This document shows, one piece after another, positions 33,001 through 45,817 of a DNA stretch of 64,000 bases; within the stretch, counting starts at the first letter, position 1; each line of letters starts with the position of its first letter. The notes beneath the pieces were generated by a model, which searched no databases, was not told where the DNA came from, and saw only the letters and a list, made by a program, of their open reading frames with translations. The translations under genes and the position numbers were made by a program. The stretch comes from Margaritispora aquatica (lineage: Eukaryota; Ascomycota; Leotiomycetes; Helotiales; Discinellaceae), in NCBI GenBank assembly GCA_007644065.1, contig VJWN01000008.1, positions 1,118,411 to 1,182,410 on the forward strand, in the 5' to 3' direction.

Positions 33001-36000
33001 CCACTTACCCAACACTATCGACAGATTTTGGTTGATCTTCTTGCAAATCCTCAAGCTATGGATACTCTAAGATCATCGTTGTAAATGCATGGAGATGGAC
33101 TTGCTCTTGCGCAAACATAATAGCTGGCTGGCTACGAGTACCTTTACGACAACTTCAGATATCTGTCGACACCGCGCATGCCCCACGTCCACAGTGCCAG
33201 CACAGCGATAGGTTTTCTATTGCGAGGCACGCCAGGACCATATACGTATCTTCCTGGTGATCAAAAGTGGAGCACGAACACACGGAGGTACAAGTGGATT
33301 GTCTTTGCCTTACAGTACGGCTCGTGTCCTCAAGCTCGTGCGTGCAATTCGAGCGACAGCAAGGCGACCCCGGATGAAATCAGTGGAGAATAGCAAAAGA
33401 AATTTTTTAGGTCTGTTCATACTTCTTGGCATCCTCAGTATCATGTCTTCTGGACTTCTTTCGTAACCTCCATCCACGTCCGGGATAAATCAACAATCCC
33501 GCCCAAGGCGCTCGACATGATGCGCGGAAAAAGCAATCTGATGTGCCCATCATGTTGGGCCAGGGACAGCAGACCCTAGCGACGATCGACCTCTTCCAAC
33601 CCCGGACCCAGATCTTAAGAACTGCCACACAGCCTATCCCAAGTTGAGGATCTTGGATCACGTCCTTTTTTGGGGGTGGTGAAATCTCGCTTTAGTGACA
33701 AGGCCAATGCAGGATCTACTATCCCATGGGTCTGCAGGATCTGAGAACAAAATAGTTGGACCCTTGTAGACCAACAAGCAAAAGAACAATGATTTCAATA
33801 TCATGGGCACTATATGACAATGCATCGAAATCGACCTCAGCAATGCATGCCCCTTCGACCACAAATACACCAGTTATTTCGTAGAAACACCACCGTTCAA
33901 TATTTTGATAAGAATAATGAAGAAAAAGCATCGAGATGCTTACTTGTCTGGTTTTGATGCAGCATTTCTCAGACGGACAGAACTCGTTGTCGTACGGCAC
34001 CGAATCCACTTTGACAGTGGTCTTGAAGGCATGCCATCGCATCGGTCTCACGACATTCAGATCTCCACGAGATCTCCAAGGACAGCCTCAGAATTCGCAA
34101 TTCATACCGGATTCGAAGGATCGCACGTGCCTCAGTCATTGCGTTGAAGAGCTGTCAAACCATGAAACCTGCACACATTGCAGTATATTATCCAGGGCCT
34201 GACTGTTGTGGGGCAAGGTTTCATGGAGCTGACCTTAACTCATCAGTACTCTTTGATGGTCGATATGATACAGTGGCCAATCATATGCCGGTCGGGTCGT
34301 CGAACCCGGAATCGCAATCTAATAGGTTGCAGCTCGTTCGTCTGAAGCTGAAGTTTCCCGATGACTTTGTAAACATAACCCCCGCAGTATAACTTCAGTT
34401 GAACTCCAAACGAAAATGGCACGCTACGTTTCAACACCCTTGCAACAAAAGATGTGTCGACGCACAGATGTTTATCGACTTCGCTACTGTAATACTAAAA
34501 GTGGGGGGACTGGTTTTCCATCACTCGCAAGCTTTGCAGTTTCTGATGATTTCCGTAGGTGAAAATGATTGTCGTCCCTCAACAGGCCTCAAGATGTGAC
34601 TTCAACGTCAGATCACTTGCACCCACAGATACTGGTCGGACTTTGATAATTTAGAGAACACGAATCCAGGCGGAAAGGTCAATGTCCGCATATCCATGAT
34701 TTTTCTAGCAATAGAGAGGTATCCCACTTCGAAGCGGAGTTCATCTTGCGGTCAACTATGCAGCAGTTATCCGCCTTGCTGATGATGCATCTCCGGTTTC
34801 TCCATCTTATTAAAGCATTTCAACAACAGTCTTATTGTACCTTGCTGATACAGGTATGGAAATGGTGGATCGTACGATTGATTCCCTGTCTCCCAATGCA
34901 ACATTCAGCTTCTACTCACTTTCATGATACTTCATCGCTTTGAGCGGCTGTGGTGAGGCTTGAAGGAACAGAAGCAAATAAAGAAGGGGGTTTTGCCTTC
35001 TAGAACACCTTTAGAATCTCACCACAACACCGCAACGGCTTAGACTAGCCCATTCCTCGACAGATGATTGGTTGGCGTAAAAGATTAGCAAGTTACAAAC
35101 GGTCAGCTCGCTCGAAGTATGTTCCGTCATCTATTTCTGGTCATCGAAACCATTTTTAGGTGAACTTGCAATTGTTTTGGATTTTGCTTTGAATGCTGGT
35201 TCGCCCCTATCCTTTCTTCAACATATGTGGAAATATCGGCATATCAGCCAACCGTCGTAGTTGGCCTGCAATATTTTCTTTTGAGAGTCTGGGAAAGTCC
35301 CGAGACATGGTTGATAGGTTGTTCTTGCAATCATAAAAAAGGGTGAAGTGAAGGCGAAGAGGCTTTCGATGGCTTGGGAGAAGATAGATAGGTTAAGCCT
35401 ATGTGATGCTTTCAGCACTAGCAAGCTCTGTGTGGAGCTTGATATATTGTTATCAACAATACTGTACTGGTCGTTTTCGCAAGCATGTATATCAACCTAA
35501 TTATGGCTTTGAATCCTTTTCGTTTAGAGAGTGCGTAAATGTCTGTCAACACATTTGACTGTTTGACTTGACAATACTCGATCTCGGTGTCAGATCTAAG
35601 ATGGTAAATCTGTATATCGAACCGAGAATCCGGAAAAACTGCTGCCTGTTCGTGCTCAAGACCTTCCCGCCTCGTGCGCTAGCGTAGCCGTCGACTTATT
35701 CCTTCTTACCTTCCATGGTTGCTATTTTGACACGTTACATACACAGATCTTTTGCTGAGCACAGCTTCTGCATTCGATATATCTCCATTATCGCTTCTCA
35801 CACACTTCCCCACTATTGGATTTGATATCGTTAGATTTGTCTTCTTCCATCAGGGGCTAAGACATGGCTTTCGAGCTATCCTTCAACTTCTTGGCGCATA
35901 TTCTGATGCTCAAACTGTACGAGGCGACTCTCCATCTCTCGAAGGTGGCCAAAATTCTAACATTTAATTTGTACCACACACAATTCGTCTACCACATTAA

Positions 36001-39000
36001 ACTATTGAAGGAGAGATGCTGATTTGAACAACAAGGATACCATTTAGAAAACTCTACTTCTAATCACACTAAGTGGAACTAGGTGGAGCGAAGTGGCATC
36101 TGGATTGAATCCTATCTCTGCATAACCCAAGCGATGTTTATTCCGCTAATTCATTATCAGACCAGTTTATGGCCTCGCCCCTCTTGGTATATTTACGATA
36201 CCCCTTGTTCCCGTATTTACAACGTTGGATTAATTTTGTTCTGCCTTGCACCCTTTTGAATTGTACACAATATGGCGGACCATATCACACTTCTTCAAAG
36301 GTAGTGCCATCAATCTCGCCTATACTTTCGCCTTTGATCTACTTCTCGACTTGATAGTCCTTTGATCGGCGCAGCTCAGCGTTTCGGTCCGACTTCCTCA
36401 ACGTCTTTGGATTTTCCACTGTGAGCTTGACATCGGCGATCAATTTCTTTACATGTCAGGAGGCGTTGGCGGCGGTGAGACTGTCCCTCATACTTCAAGT
36501 CTGGGCAAATGTGGATTATGGATTGACTCCACTCGATATGAACTCATGCCTATATGCGGCTATCTGTACCAAAGCCAACTATCGCAGAAGGAAATTGGGT
36601 CTTGTAACTCTGTCTGAGTCGTTTTTGACATACGGCCATAAGGCGTTCATGGCGTTGGAAAGGAACGGGGTGGGGGCAGAGAGGAAATCTCAATTAATCA
36701 ACATCAATGTAGATCATCATGGTCTCGCAACAAATTCATTACAGATGTTCCTCGTATAAATCAGATCTTCAATCGGGCTGATCCGTTGTGAGCTGAGGGC
36801 TCGAGCCGCAATGGCGGGTGCTGGTAGTGCAGACGCATGAATGGGCAATTTGGCATAACAATGGAAGTCATGAGATAGAGCAGTGATCTTCAAGTTTTCT
36901 AAATTACCTGCGAATAGCTCTCGTATCTTCCTACTCAACGTTGTGGTTTGTGCCAATACTGCTTGATTCTGCACTACCATTGAATGCTTAATCAGATGAA
37001 ATGTGAAAAGTCTAGATGTCGCTGGGCCCAGTATGGTCTCTACGAATGGTAAGATTTTACAATCTCAAAGTGGTCAGACAAGTATCAATCCTTCCAGAAT
37101 CTAGAATCCAGAATGTTGGAAGTTCAGATGAGATATGAATACTGGTCACAAATGGCCCTAAGCATTTGTCTCTCACGGCTCAGCTTTAACAGGCCGATCT
37201 TCGGTTTCTTCAATACTCGCAACACCCTGCCCACGGATCGCCCAACATCAACATCAATATCAACTAGGACAAGTTCGGGAATTTGTAAATCCGGCAGTGT
37301 ATGTGGGTAGGGAGGTAGGGAGGTAGGGAGGTACCTCACTCTCCGTACGGAAGTGTCATCATTCAATATCCAGCCTCCCAGCATTGGCATTGGCATTTCC
37401 GTCCAAAGTCATCCACCACAGATAATCAGGTTAGCCTGGCCCGTGGCTAGCATCCAAGATCCAGATACCTCACAACGTGGAAATCTGACGATAAAAGTCA
37501 ATGTTTGCACGACTTGTCTGAGTGAGTACGGATCAAAGAGTGTCCTCCCTCCCTCTCTCAGCCTCTCGAGTCAGGGTACACCGGGACTTTTGGGATGGGA
37601 AGTGAACAAAAGATCTCAGTACTCAGCACTCAGCACTGCCGCCTTGTCTCTGTGACTGTCTCTGTTTCTGTGACTTCTGTCACTTTTCTTCTGTCCTCTC
37701 TCTCACTTTTCGGTCTCGCTAAGCTCTCCAGTCGCTTATCTGACTGACGCCGTCCTCCGTCCGGCTTTGGAGATCCCTATCCCTAGGGAGATGAGTAATA
37801 ATACCCGACGCCTCACGGCTGAATGCCCAGCCCCGACACGGGACCAATGGCATGCCGCCGGACGATTGATCGCCTTCCGGGGGTGGCTAGAATTAGTAAC
37901 ATGGCGGAATCGGCTGGCTGACATGCGGTGGTGCGTGGGATGATTTGCGACTTGGGACACTTGGGACACTTGGGACACTTGGGACCTGGGGGGAGGAACA
38001 GCCGCTATTGATCGTCCCCCGGGAGACCGTCATTGTATGCTTTTCTGGATTCGGTCGAAGGTGTTCAATGCGTGCTCTGCCCATCCGCGGGCTCTTTGCT
38101 TGGGATGGTTGGATGGTTGGATGGTTGGTGAGTGAGTAAGCTTAAATGTCTTGCTTGGATGATCTGGATTTTATTTGGGAAGCGGGATGTGAAGTTGGGT
38201 GACCCGGGTTGGGGTTGGGGTCGGCCTTGGAGTTGGAGTTGGAGTCTCGCGTGGAGAGGGGACTGACGATTGCATTGGGTTTACGGCACGGTACGATGTA
38301 AGGCAAGTGCTTGAACACAATGCGTTGTGTGCTGTGTGTTGTGCACAGTGCGTACAGCACTCAGAGTCCCCAACCAAGTGGGTAGAAAACGGTGGATAGT
38401 CTGATTTTTCTGAGTTGGATGGATGGATCTACAGCGGGTCGCAGGGGAGTTTCCGCCCGTCTGGCTGAGAGGGAGAGCAGAGGGGAGGGGACGTGAGGTG
38501 AGGCGAAGTGAATCACGCCATGATTACTTGGTCGACAATGTCGCGGAAGCAAGGTCCCTTTCTCCTTGATTGGTTTGGATGTTTTTGCCTTGAGCTCTTT
38601 GGAATGTTCATGCAGGGACTCGGGGGGTTACTGAGTCAAGTTTTTGAGGACGTCCAGGCGTGCAGAGCTTGGTTGCTTGGTTGCTCTGTTCTTACCTCCT
38701 GCCTGCTTGCTGGAGGTGGGTTGTGCGGGAGAGCGTTTGGACTTCACGGAGGCAGAGTTGAAAAATTGCTCGGGTTGTGGGGACTGCAAAGGATAGGAGA
38801 GGGACAGCAGAGCGAGGTGTCGGCACTAAGCTATCGGGGAGGTATTCGGCAACGTGGTGGTCAGAGAGAGACCGTTGAATTGCTCTTTGATGTCACTATT
38901 GTATGTCATGTACTTTTGTGGGTATTCTAACCTGCACACAGGCACAGCCGCGAGGGAAACTTCCTCTTGGTTGAGAATGCGGTCTAGAGATTGGTGGTTC

Positions 39001-39180
39001 TCAGACTGGCTCGGGTTCGGGTGCTTAGGGGGTGGTTTGGGGATGGAATTATCGATTCAGGTTTCTCGGGTGGTGCGGTGGTACGATGGTGAAGTTGAAT
39101 TGGAATTGGAACCGGACTTGCGGTGTGATGGAATGAGATGAAATTGGGTGGAGGTAGGCAGCCAAGTAATTAGCCATAGT
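33001..39180. other. gene-poor region middle part
   Basis: No gene I can support. Weak coding-like stretches occur at 33719-34051 (minus), where a splice-like GTAAGC follows a frame WHAFKTTVKVDSVPYDNEF, and at 35750-35967 (plus). Either could be a relic or a fast-evolving gene. A decamer repeat lies at 37950-37986, and GTTGGATG units occur at 38107-38128. Confidence 0.35.
37950..37986. repeat. ACTTGGGAC decamer tandem repeat
   Basis: Nearly four perfect copies of a 10-bp unit (ACTTGGGACA). Confidence 0.9.
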
Positions 39181-42100
39181 CGTTTATTATACAAACTGGA
39201 TAACCAGAGTTATGTTTTCCTCGAGGTTCTTGCAACGATAGCAGGAGAGGAAATTTGTTATTGGGACTGATGCCTTGGTCCTATATCAAATGGAAATAGG
39301 GAGTGAGGGTTTTGGGTTTTGAGAAACTTGCAAGCGTATCTCGTCGTCTGTAGTCTATTATATTTGTGTGTTAACCGATCCAGAGTAGGATAGAACGTTG
39401 TAATACTAGAGCTTAATTTGTCTGTTTTCGTCGTTTGGGCTGTATGCCCGATTTCACATTTGGTCTTTCAAGTATTCCTAATTCAACATATTGATCCGTG
39501 TTGAAGCATAACTTTGCCAATCTCCGATATGCAGACTACAGTTTAACTACCGATCGATGGTTTGAAATCTGCGCTTGTGCTGTTTATCTAGATCTTTATT
39601 CTGGTTTGCTTTGTGAATCTATGATTTGGAAGTTGCACCTTTAGCATTTCTTTCGGATACCATTTTCATATTTTGGTATGCTTTGTAGATTCATGAGTTG
39701 AAAGCCGCACTTTAACTATTCATTTAGATTCAGATTTGACTTTGACTTCGTAAATCTATGATTTAGAAACCACACCTTGGATGTTCACGGAGATTCCTGC
39801 TTTAATTTGCTATATAAATGTTTACCTAAATGTACAATAAGATATAACACATTCTGCTACAATGTTTTTATTCCCATGTTATGTGTGAACTTACTACTTC
39901 TAGTAATACATAATGAAATCTGTCTTGTTCAACTCGAATTCTATGCTTAGACATATAGGCGCTTGTATATGAAGGAGAGAGTCCCTCCACAGAGGAAAAT
40001 AAGCGAAGGGGGAAAGGACAACCAAACCAGATCGAAACATCCTAAAAGAACTACGAATATTTGTACAGATTGATTTTTGCTCTATCTTAATTAATTTAAT
40101 AAGTCGAATCGATCTCTGTCAAATAGGCAGAGTTCACACTTAATCACACATTCATCATCTGGAATTTGTTGGTAATATTTTGAGATTTTTCATTGACTAT
40201 GACCTGAGCTTGCGATTTTTGGAAGACGAGATAAGAAGCGCTAATTCACGATCTACTTTCTTCGTTTAGTTGAGCTAAGCCTTCTTCGTCTTGCCATCAT
40301 TCCGATTAGAGAGGAGCTAACAGCGGTGCTTATATCCATGAAAGAAGTTGTAGTGTCGAACTGCGCGAATGCGCTATTGAAGCTTACGGTGGCATCGATT
40401 ATAGTGTTGTAATTGCCATCCGGGGAGTTAGATTCGGAGGCATTTTCTCAGATTGAGAACCTGCAGTATTGGCTTGTTGGAAACTGTGACGTTCGACTGG
40501 AGAGAAACGGTAGTAAAGCAGTGATCGAGACTCAGCATAGAGCGATCATTGCCATCTAGAGAATAGGGTTGAGACCGCATCTTATCAGGTCGATCTGTCA
40601 TGATTGTTGTGTAGTGGTAGTTGTCGCTGGCGCTCAAGATTGCGTTTTGCTGTTGGCGCGGGCTATGCCGCTAATGCCTAGAGGCGAGCGAAAGTGGACT
40701 CCATGTTCGACTATAATCCCGCGGATTCAAGTAAACGTGGTGGATTCGGGTATCGTGTAAAGATGAAATGGATGGTTGAGGTTGAATTGGTGGAAGCTGG
40801 AGGGTATCAAGTGAGTACAAAACCAGAGAATGACTGAAATGTAATCCGAGTACGCAATGCTTTGGCTTCGTCAAGTCAAGTAAACTTCAATTAAAGAACA
40901 TTTTTAACTTTCAGGGCAATGCTGAATGGTGTCTTGGTTTACGAAGAATGCAATTTGTTCAACTTCTATCAAGCTGGGGTAAGAAATGACTTCATCACCC
41001 CACACCTATCTATCAAAGATTGAGCGCCAAAAGCCAAACATACAATGCAAGCTTGCAGAGCAAGATCTACTTCTTTCTTCTACACATACGTTCTTCAGCA
41101 ATCAATTCCCTCGAAGTCAAACACTCAAAAGCGCTTGAGGCGTTGGCAGTATCATGTAAGCGAGTACTTGCTTCCCTATCCCTTTAACAGCCATTGTTTG
41201 TATATCCAAAAGACAGATACCACTATTCAGGATTCAAGAATATGTCTTTTCAACTAATCGCTCTTTAGTGGCTAATTTTGTTGACAAGATCTCGATAATG
41301 AATTACGCAGATGGCGGATAAAGTGATATCGAAACCCCCTCACCCCAACTCGCCATATTTAGGGTTTACAACTAGAGTTAGGAATCGCTAGTTCTTGTCC
41401 TACATTATGGCTTTATGTAATGTTGTTGTAGTATATATTTAAGCCCCGGAATACAGATAAGAATAGGCAGGTTACTTGCTTAAATGGAGGAGGAGTGAGA
41501 ATTAATGTCTCGCTTATCTTATGACTTATGAGCTTCACTTAAGCTCTGCCTCTGCCTGAGCTTGTACTTGTACTTGTTTTATGGATAACTAGCCATCACT
41601 GATTCAATTTAGGCTTCGTTAGACAGGACATAGATATACAGTCATGATTCGGTCGTGGATTAGTCTCCCTACTTCGACTAAGTGGACTAATTCATTCAAC
41701 AAAAAGGGGAACTGTCAAAGATTTCACTTTCCAAACGAACCTTAATTCTTTGCGGAATACTTTAGGATCTGAAATTTTTTAAGAAAAAGACTTAGAATCG
41801 ACAACCGACAACCTCAAACATTTCATCTTACTTAAATGCGTCCTGATACCACACCATATACAGAGCAAGACACAAACAAATTAGTTCAACATTGTTCCAT
41901 ATTCTCCGCTCTTTGCTCGTTTTCGCTTTCGAGAAAACAGCCTTCAATGAATAAACGGCAAACCAAACACCGGTAAAATCAGGAGAGATTGAGTATTCCT
42001 TCACAAACTAGCGTAAGGCGCCCTACAAGGCTAACTCAATGCCATGAAGTTTTGAAGCTACATCTGCCAAAACTTCACCCATTTCCAAACCCACACCATA

Positions 42101-42878
42101 GCAAGTGTATTTCTGGTTCTGAGAGGCGTTAACCTCAATGATATGTAAGCAAGCAAGCGTCAGACATAGACGAAAGATCTTGAAGAAAAGCGGCGGACGT
42201 GAATCAAAAGAGGTATATTGAATCAGACAAAGCGAAGTGAATGGAGTTAGTGGGAAGCTGCAGCGGGGTGGATGGCAAAGCAAATAGCACCTTATCTCAT
42301 TTTAGCAAGACCCAACCATGGTTTGAATATAGATAGACTTGGCTAAATTAATGAAATGTTGACAAAAAGGGTGGATGAAGCAAAAGGATAATATTGCTTG
42401 AGTTGGGCGCCTAGAAGGAATGGGAGGAGTATACTGACCAGTGTAAGAGGATAGAGTAAGACGGGTTCGAGGAAGCAAAGCGGGTAGACTTAGTGAGAGG
42501 GAGGAAGGAGAGGTTTTGGACTGAGCCAAGTGGATGAAGCAAGATGGAGGACGAATAGAAGGCAAAGACAGGTAGATAAAGCAAGGACGAAGGGCAGAAC
42601 TTAGACAAAAGAGGTAAATGAACAGAGGTAGCTATTTACTTGCTTAAATGATGGACTCTGCCACATTGAAGATGTGGAATATGCTCAAAGTTCTGTCACC
42701 AAAGATGGGTTAAAGCTTATAACTCATAACTATCAATTTAAAAAATAGATCAGAATTAATCACTCTAATCATAGCGCTCTGCACTTCGAACACCGCGCTA
42801 ACAATCCCTCTTAGCTCTCGTTCCATGCTTAACGACTCATACTTGAATACCTTTTGGTCATATTTCAAAACTCACTCC
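39181..42878. other. gene-poor region right part, AT-rich
   Basis: No coding region recognised. It contains a diverged 65-72 bp tandem repeat (39520-39810, listed separately). The phrase ACTTGCTTAAATG occurs at about 41474 and 42638, and GATGAAGCAA-like motifs repeat between 42365 and 42590. The right edge is the 3' region of the alpha-galactosidase gene. Confidence 0.45.
39520..39810. repeat. diverged tandem repeat, unit about 65-72 bp
   Basis: Clear unit starts at 39608 (GCTTTGTGAATCTATGATTT), 39680 (GCTTTGTAGATTCATGAGTT) and 39745 (ACTTCGTAAATCTATGATTT), plus one or more weaker copies to the left (ATCGATGGTTTGAAATC at about 39552). Each unit also carries GCACYTT and an AGATTC or equivalent in the second half. 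It is non-coding as far as visible. Confidence 0.7.
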
Positions 42879-44744
42879 TTATAATTCGTCCCTCTTCGCC
42901 AACGCTGTAGGCATAGCTCTCAACCTAAACATAGCGGCCCCATGCGGCTCTACAGTCGCAATAACCGTGCCACTTGGCAACACCGTACTCGTAACATTGC
43001 CCAAAAGCAAAGAACTATTCGCTGCCAAACCATCTTTATAGCTCGTCCTGGTAGCATTATAGCGACCAAAACCAACGGTGGTAGCATTGGATCCCGTTGT
43101 TGCGTTACCACTCGCAGTGCTAGCATCGATGATTGCCTGTGCATCCACGGTGCTCATTCGGTTTGCCCAGAGGTCGCGCACTTCCCAGGGGATCTTGACC
43201 TGGGCAGCGGTGCCGCGTGGGCCGGAGTCAACGAAGATGTCGGCGAGGGTGGCGTTCATCACTGTTGTCTCGTTGCCACCGTTGATGAGAAGGACAAGTA
43301 TGTCATTGTACGTGCCTCCGGTTGTGGACTTCAGATTCCCGGACCAGAGCTGGATGGAGCCAGCAGTTGTGATGGGAATAGTGGTTGAGTTTGTGGCGTA
43401 TACCCAGCGGCGAGCAGCCGAGTTACCAAGTGGATCTTGACTAACCGCGATGACTGCTGCGTTCGAGAGAATGGCAAGATCATCTGGGATGATGGAGCGG
43501 ATATCGTTGCCCATGATAAGCGGAGATTTGACAGCAGCCCCTAGATATCTCGCTTAGCTTTCATCCCATATTGTCAAAGGGGATGCAACGTACACATGCT
43601 AAAATGAGCCACGTATTCGGCATCGGTCATGGCACCGTTTCCTACCTCTAGCATATCAAGATCGTTCCATGCTCCTGGCTGGGCTTTGGAAACGATGAAA
43701 GAAGCTTTGTTGAAAATGTTTGTTACCGAGCAATGAAAGCCAGGCAGCTCACAATTCCATGCATCAGGTCCGTCGCTATTTTGATTAGCACGAAACCGAT
43801 ACATATATATTGAATAATTACCAAGGACATCTAGCATCAGCCTCATCCCACGAATCAAAGATGTCGCCCGAAATTCTCCATGAGTTGGCTATGGTACTAC
43901 CCCAATTCCAAGGGTAGTCCTCTCGAGGGACGTTAGCTTGTGTTTCATCAAGTATCTGACAGATGGTCTTGCAATATGTTCAAAGACTTGTTTACGGTGT
44001 ATCTTTAGACTTCATGGTTTGAAAACCAACTCAACATTAATCAAGAAATCAAACATACCTCCCCAATTGCAAAGTGAGTAGAGAATCGGTCTTCCAGTAG
44101 CATTCAAAGCATTTCCCATAGTCTCATACCTAAACCTCAAAGTCAGCACAACACCCCTTGACATAAAAGTTCCACCATCACACAAAAACTCACCTCGCCG
44201 CACTAATCTGCTGATTTCCTGCCTGGCCCATGTTGTAGCAATTATCGTACTTCAAATAATCGACTCCCCAGCTTGCAAACGTCTGGGCATCAATCTCTTC
44301 ATAGCCCAAGCTGCCAGCGTAGCCACCACACGTGTACTTGCCAGCATCAGAGTACATGCCGAAGCCCAGACCAAGTGCGTGAATGTCGTCTGCCACAGCA
44401 GCCATGCCGCGCGGGAACTTGGTCAGGTCTGGCAGCAAAGTGTTGTTGTTGGAGGCGTTGCGGCCGACGGACCAACAGTCATCCAAGATCACGTAGTGGT
44501 ATCCTAGGTCTTTGAGCCCATAGTCGACGATCAAGCGTGCTGTGCCGAGGAGGAGGTCTTCTGAGACGTCGCATCCGAAGGCGTTCCAGTTGTCCCAACC
44601 CACTTGGGTTTATGTTAGTGATAGCCGTCATGTGAGAGAGGAATACATACTCTGAGGAGTGATAGCCAGACCATTGTCCACGGCTCTAGCTCTAGATGAG
44701 AGGAGCGACGCAGCAGCAATATAGAGAAGATTCTTGAAAGCCAT
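42879..44744 (-). CDS. secreted alpha-galactosidase, GH27, with C-terminal RDEL
   Basis: Six exons on the minus strand: 44744-44651, 44602-44194, 44129-44059, 43936-43822, 43775-43594 and 43540-42879; joined frame 510 aa, all phases consistent. A signal peptide (residues 1 to about 21, [21 protein letters not shown]) precedes the GH27 start [15 protein letters not shown]. Catalytic nucleophile Asp151 in [11 protein letters not shown]; acid/base Asp216 in [10 protein letters not shown] (R-x-x-x-D pattern). Later family blocks: [25 protein letters not shown], and [21 protein letters not shown] across the last intron. A beta-sandwich C-terminal domain ends TALAKRDEL. It hydrolyses alpha-1,6-galactosides (raffinose family, galactomannan side chains) outside the cell. 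The RDEL end, next to a Lys-Arg pair, is odd for a secreted enzyme. Potential N-glycosylation sites include NAS and NNT. Confidence 0.94.
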
Positions 44745-44811
44745 CTTGTCACTTACCAATGTCTACTATGATAGAAGCTCTCTACACTCAGAGAACCCAG
44801 GACAGAGACAT

Positions 44812-44820
44812 GTATTTATA
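44812..44820 (-). promoter_or_regulatory. TATA box of the alpha-galactosidase gene
   Basis: Reads TATAAATAC on the minus strand, about 70 nt upstream of the start codon at 44744. This is a plausible spacing for an inducible fungal gene with a short leader. Confidence 0.55.
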
Positions 44821-45817
44821 CTTCAACTCAAACCAATGCAGTCTCTTACATAAACCAATGCCCGACCTTCCGTTAAGAACGACGATCCCAAAGCCGTGCC
44901 TGCTGATCTCATGACTTCTCTCAAGAATCCCTATTAATTCTCGTTCGCCTCGCAGACGCAAGGAAACAAACTTTGCCTCTCCACAGCGGGGTCGTCATTG
45001 CCCCGCAAACAACACAATCAATTCCACTGTACGGCGAGAACCTGCATCATGCTTACCTACCTCCTCTCATGTATCCTCACCGAAGCGCGACAATACGGAC
45101 CGAATACTGCATGGACCGTTGACATACCTTACAGCAATAATATAGACTTTATATCATCATGCCATCTGAAGCCACGCGGTCCTTCTTCAAAGTCAATCGC
45201 CTCAGGAACGAAGATCCTGCCTCCCACTCCCACCCTTTCCACAATCATTCTAGCGCCCTGTAAAATCAAGCCAGACCAGAGATGTGCCGGTTCTTAGAGA
45301 CGAATAAGCACTTGAACTGCCGCTTGCGATATACCGATGAGCTTCGGACGTTAAGTCTGAACCGTCAGACCCCGCTATGGGGTTGCGGGAAAGCGGACTT
45401 GGAATGATGTGATTGGGAGGTAAGTGGAGAGCCGAGGCGGGGAGAGTGTTGGTGCAGATGCGAGATGCTAGTAGAATGTGGGGTTTGTCGTGTGAATGTC
45501 CCTCGTTTAGTGGAGCTTTAAGTTCCTAGCTAGACGAAATTTCGTTGTGTACGAGGATATGAAAGGGGCGCAAATAGAGGATCCCTGGTCTCGATGCATG
45601 CAAGACCAGAAAAGAGAAGACAGGAGTCACTTGACGTGAGGTTGACAGGGTGAATTGATATCCGGATACTTGATAACGTGAGTGCAATGAGACTGCATCA
45701 AATTATCTCCATAAGTAACATGCACCATATTTCATGCCTCCAATGTCTCACCGCTCGTGAGATTCATCGTACAAGCTAATAAACATAAACATCATCACCT
45801 CAGCCCATTAATGACAT
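44821..45817. other. intergenic between alpha-galactosidase promoter and SEC12 3' end
   Basis: No gene recognised; a 99-codon frame at 44998-45297 has no support. A group of short inverted repeats lies at 45352-45396. The section nearest the alpha-galactosidase start is probably its promoter. Confidence 0.45.

Noticed and set aside
33719..34051. 110-codon minus-strand frame with a splice-like GTAAGC inside
   Set aside because: Looks slightly coding, but no start, partner exon or known domain could be established.
35752..35967. 71-codon plus-strand frame (DISPLSLLTHFPTIGFD...)
   Set aside because: Amino-acid pattern looks plausible for a gene fragment, but there is no family match I can name and no exon structure.
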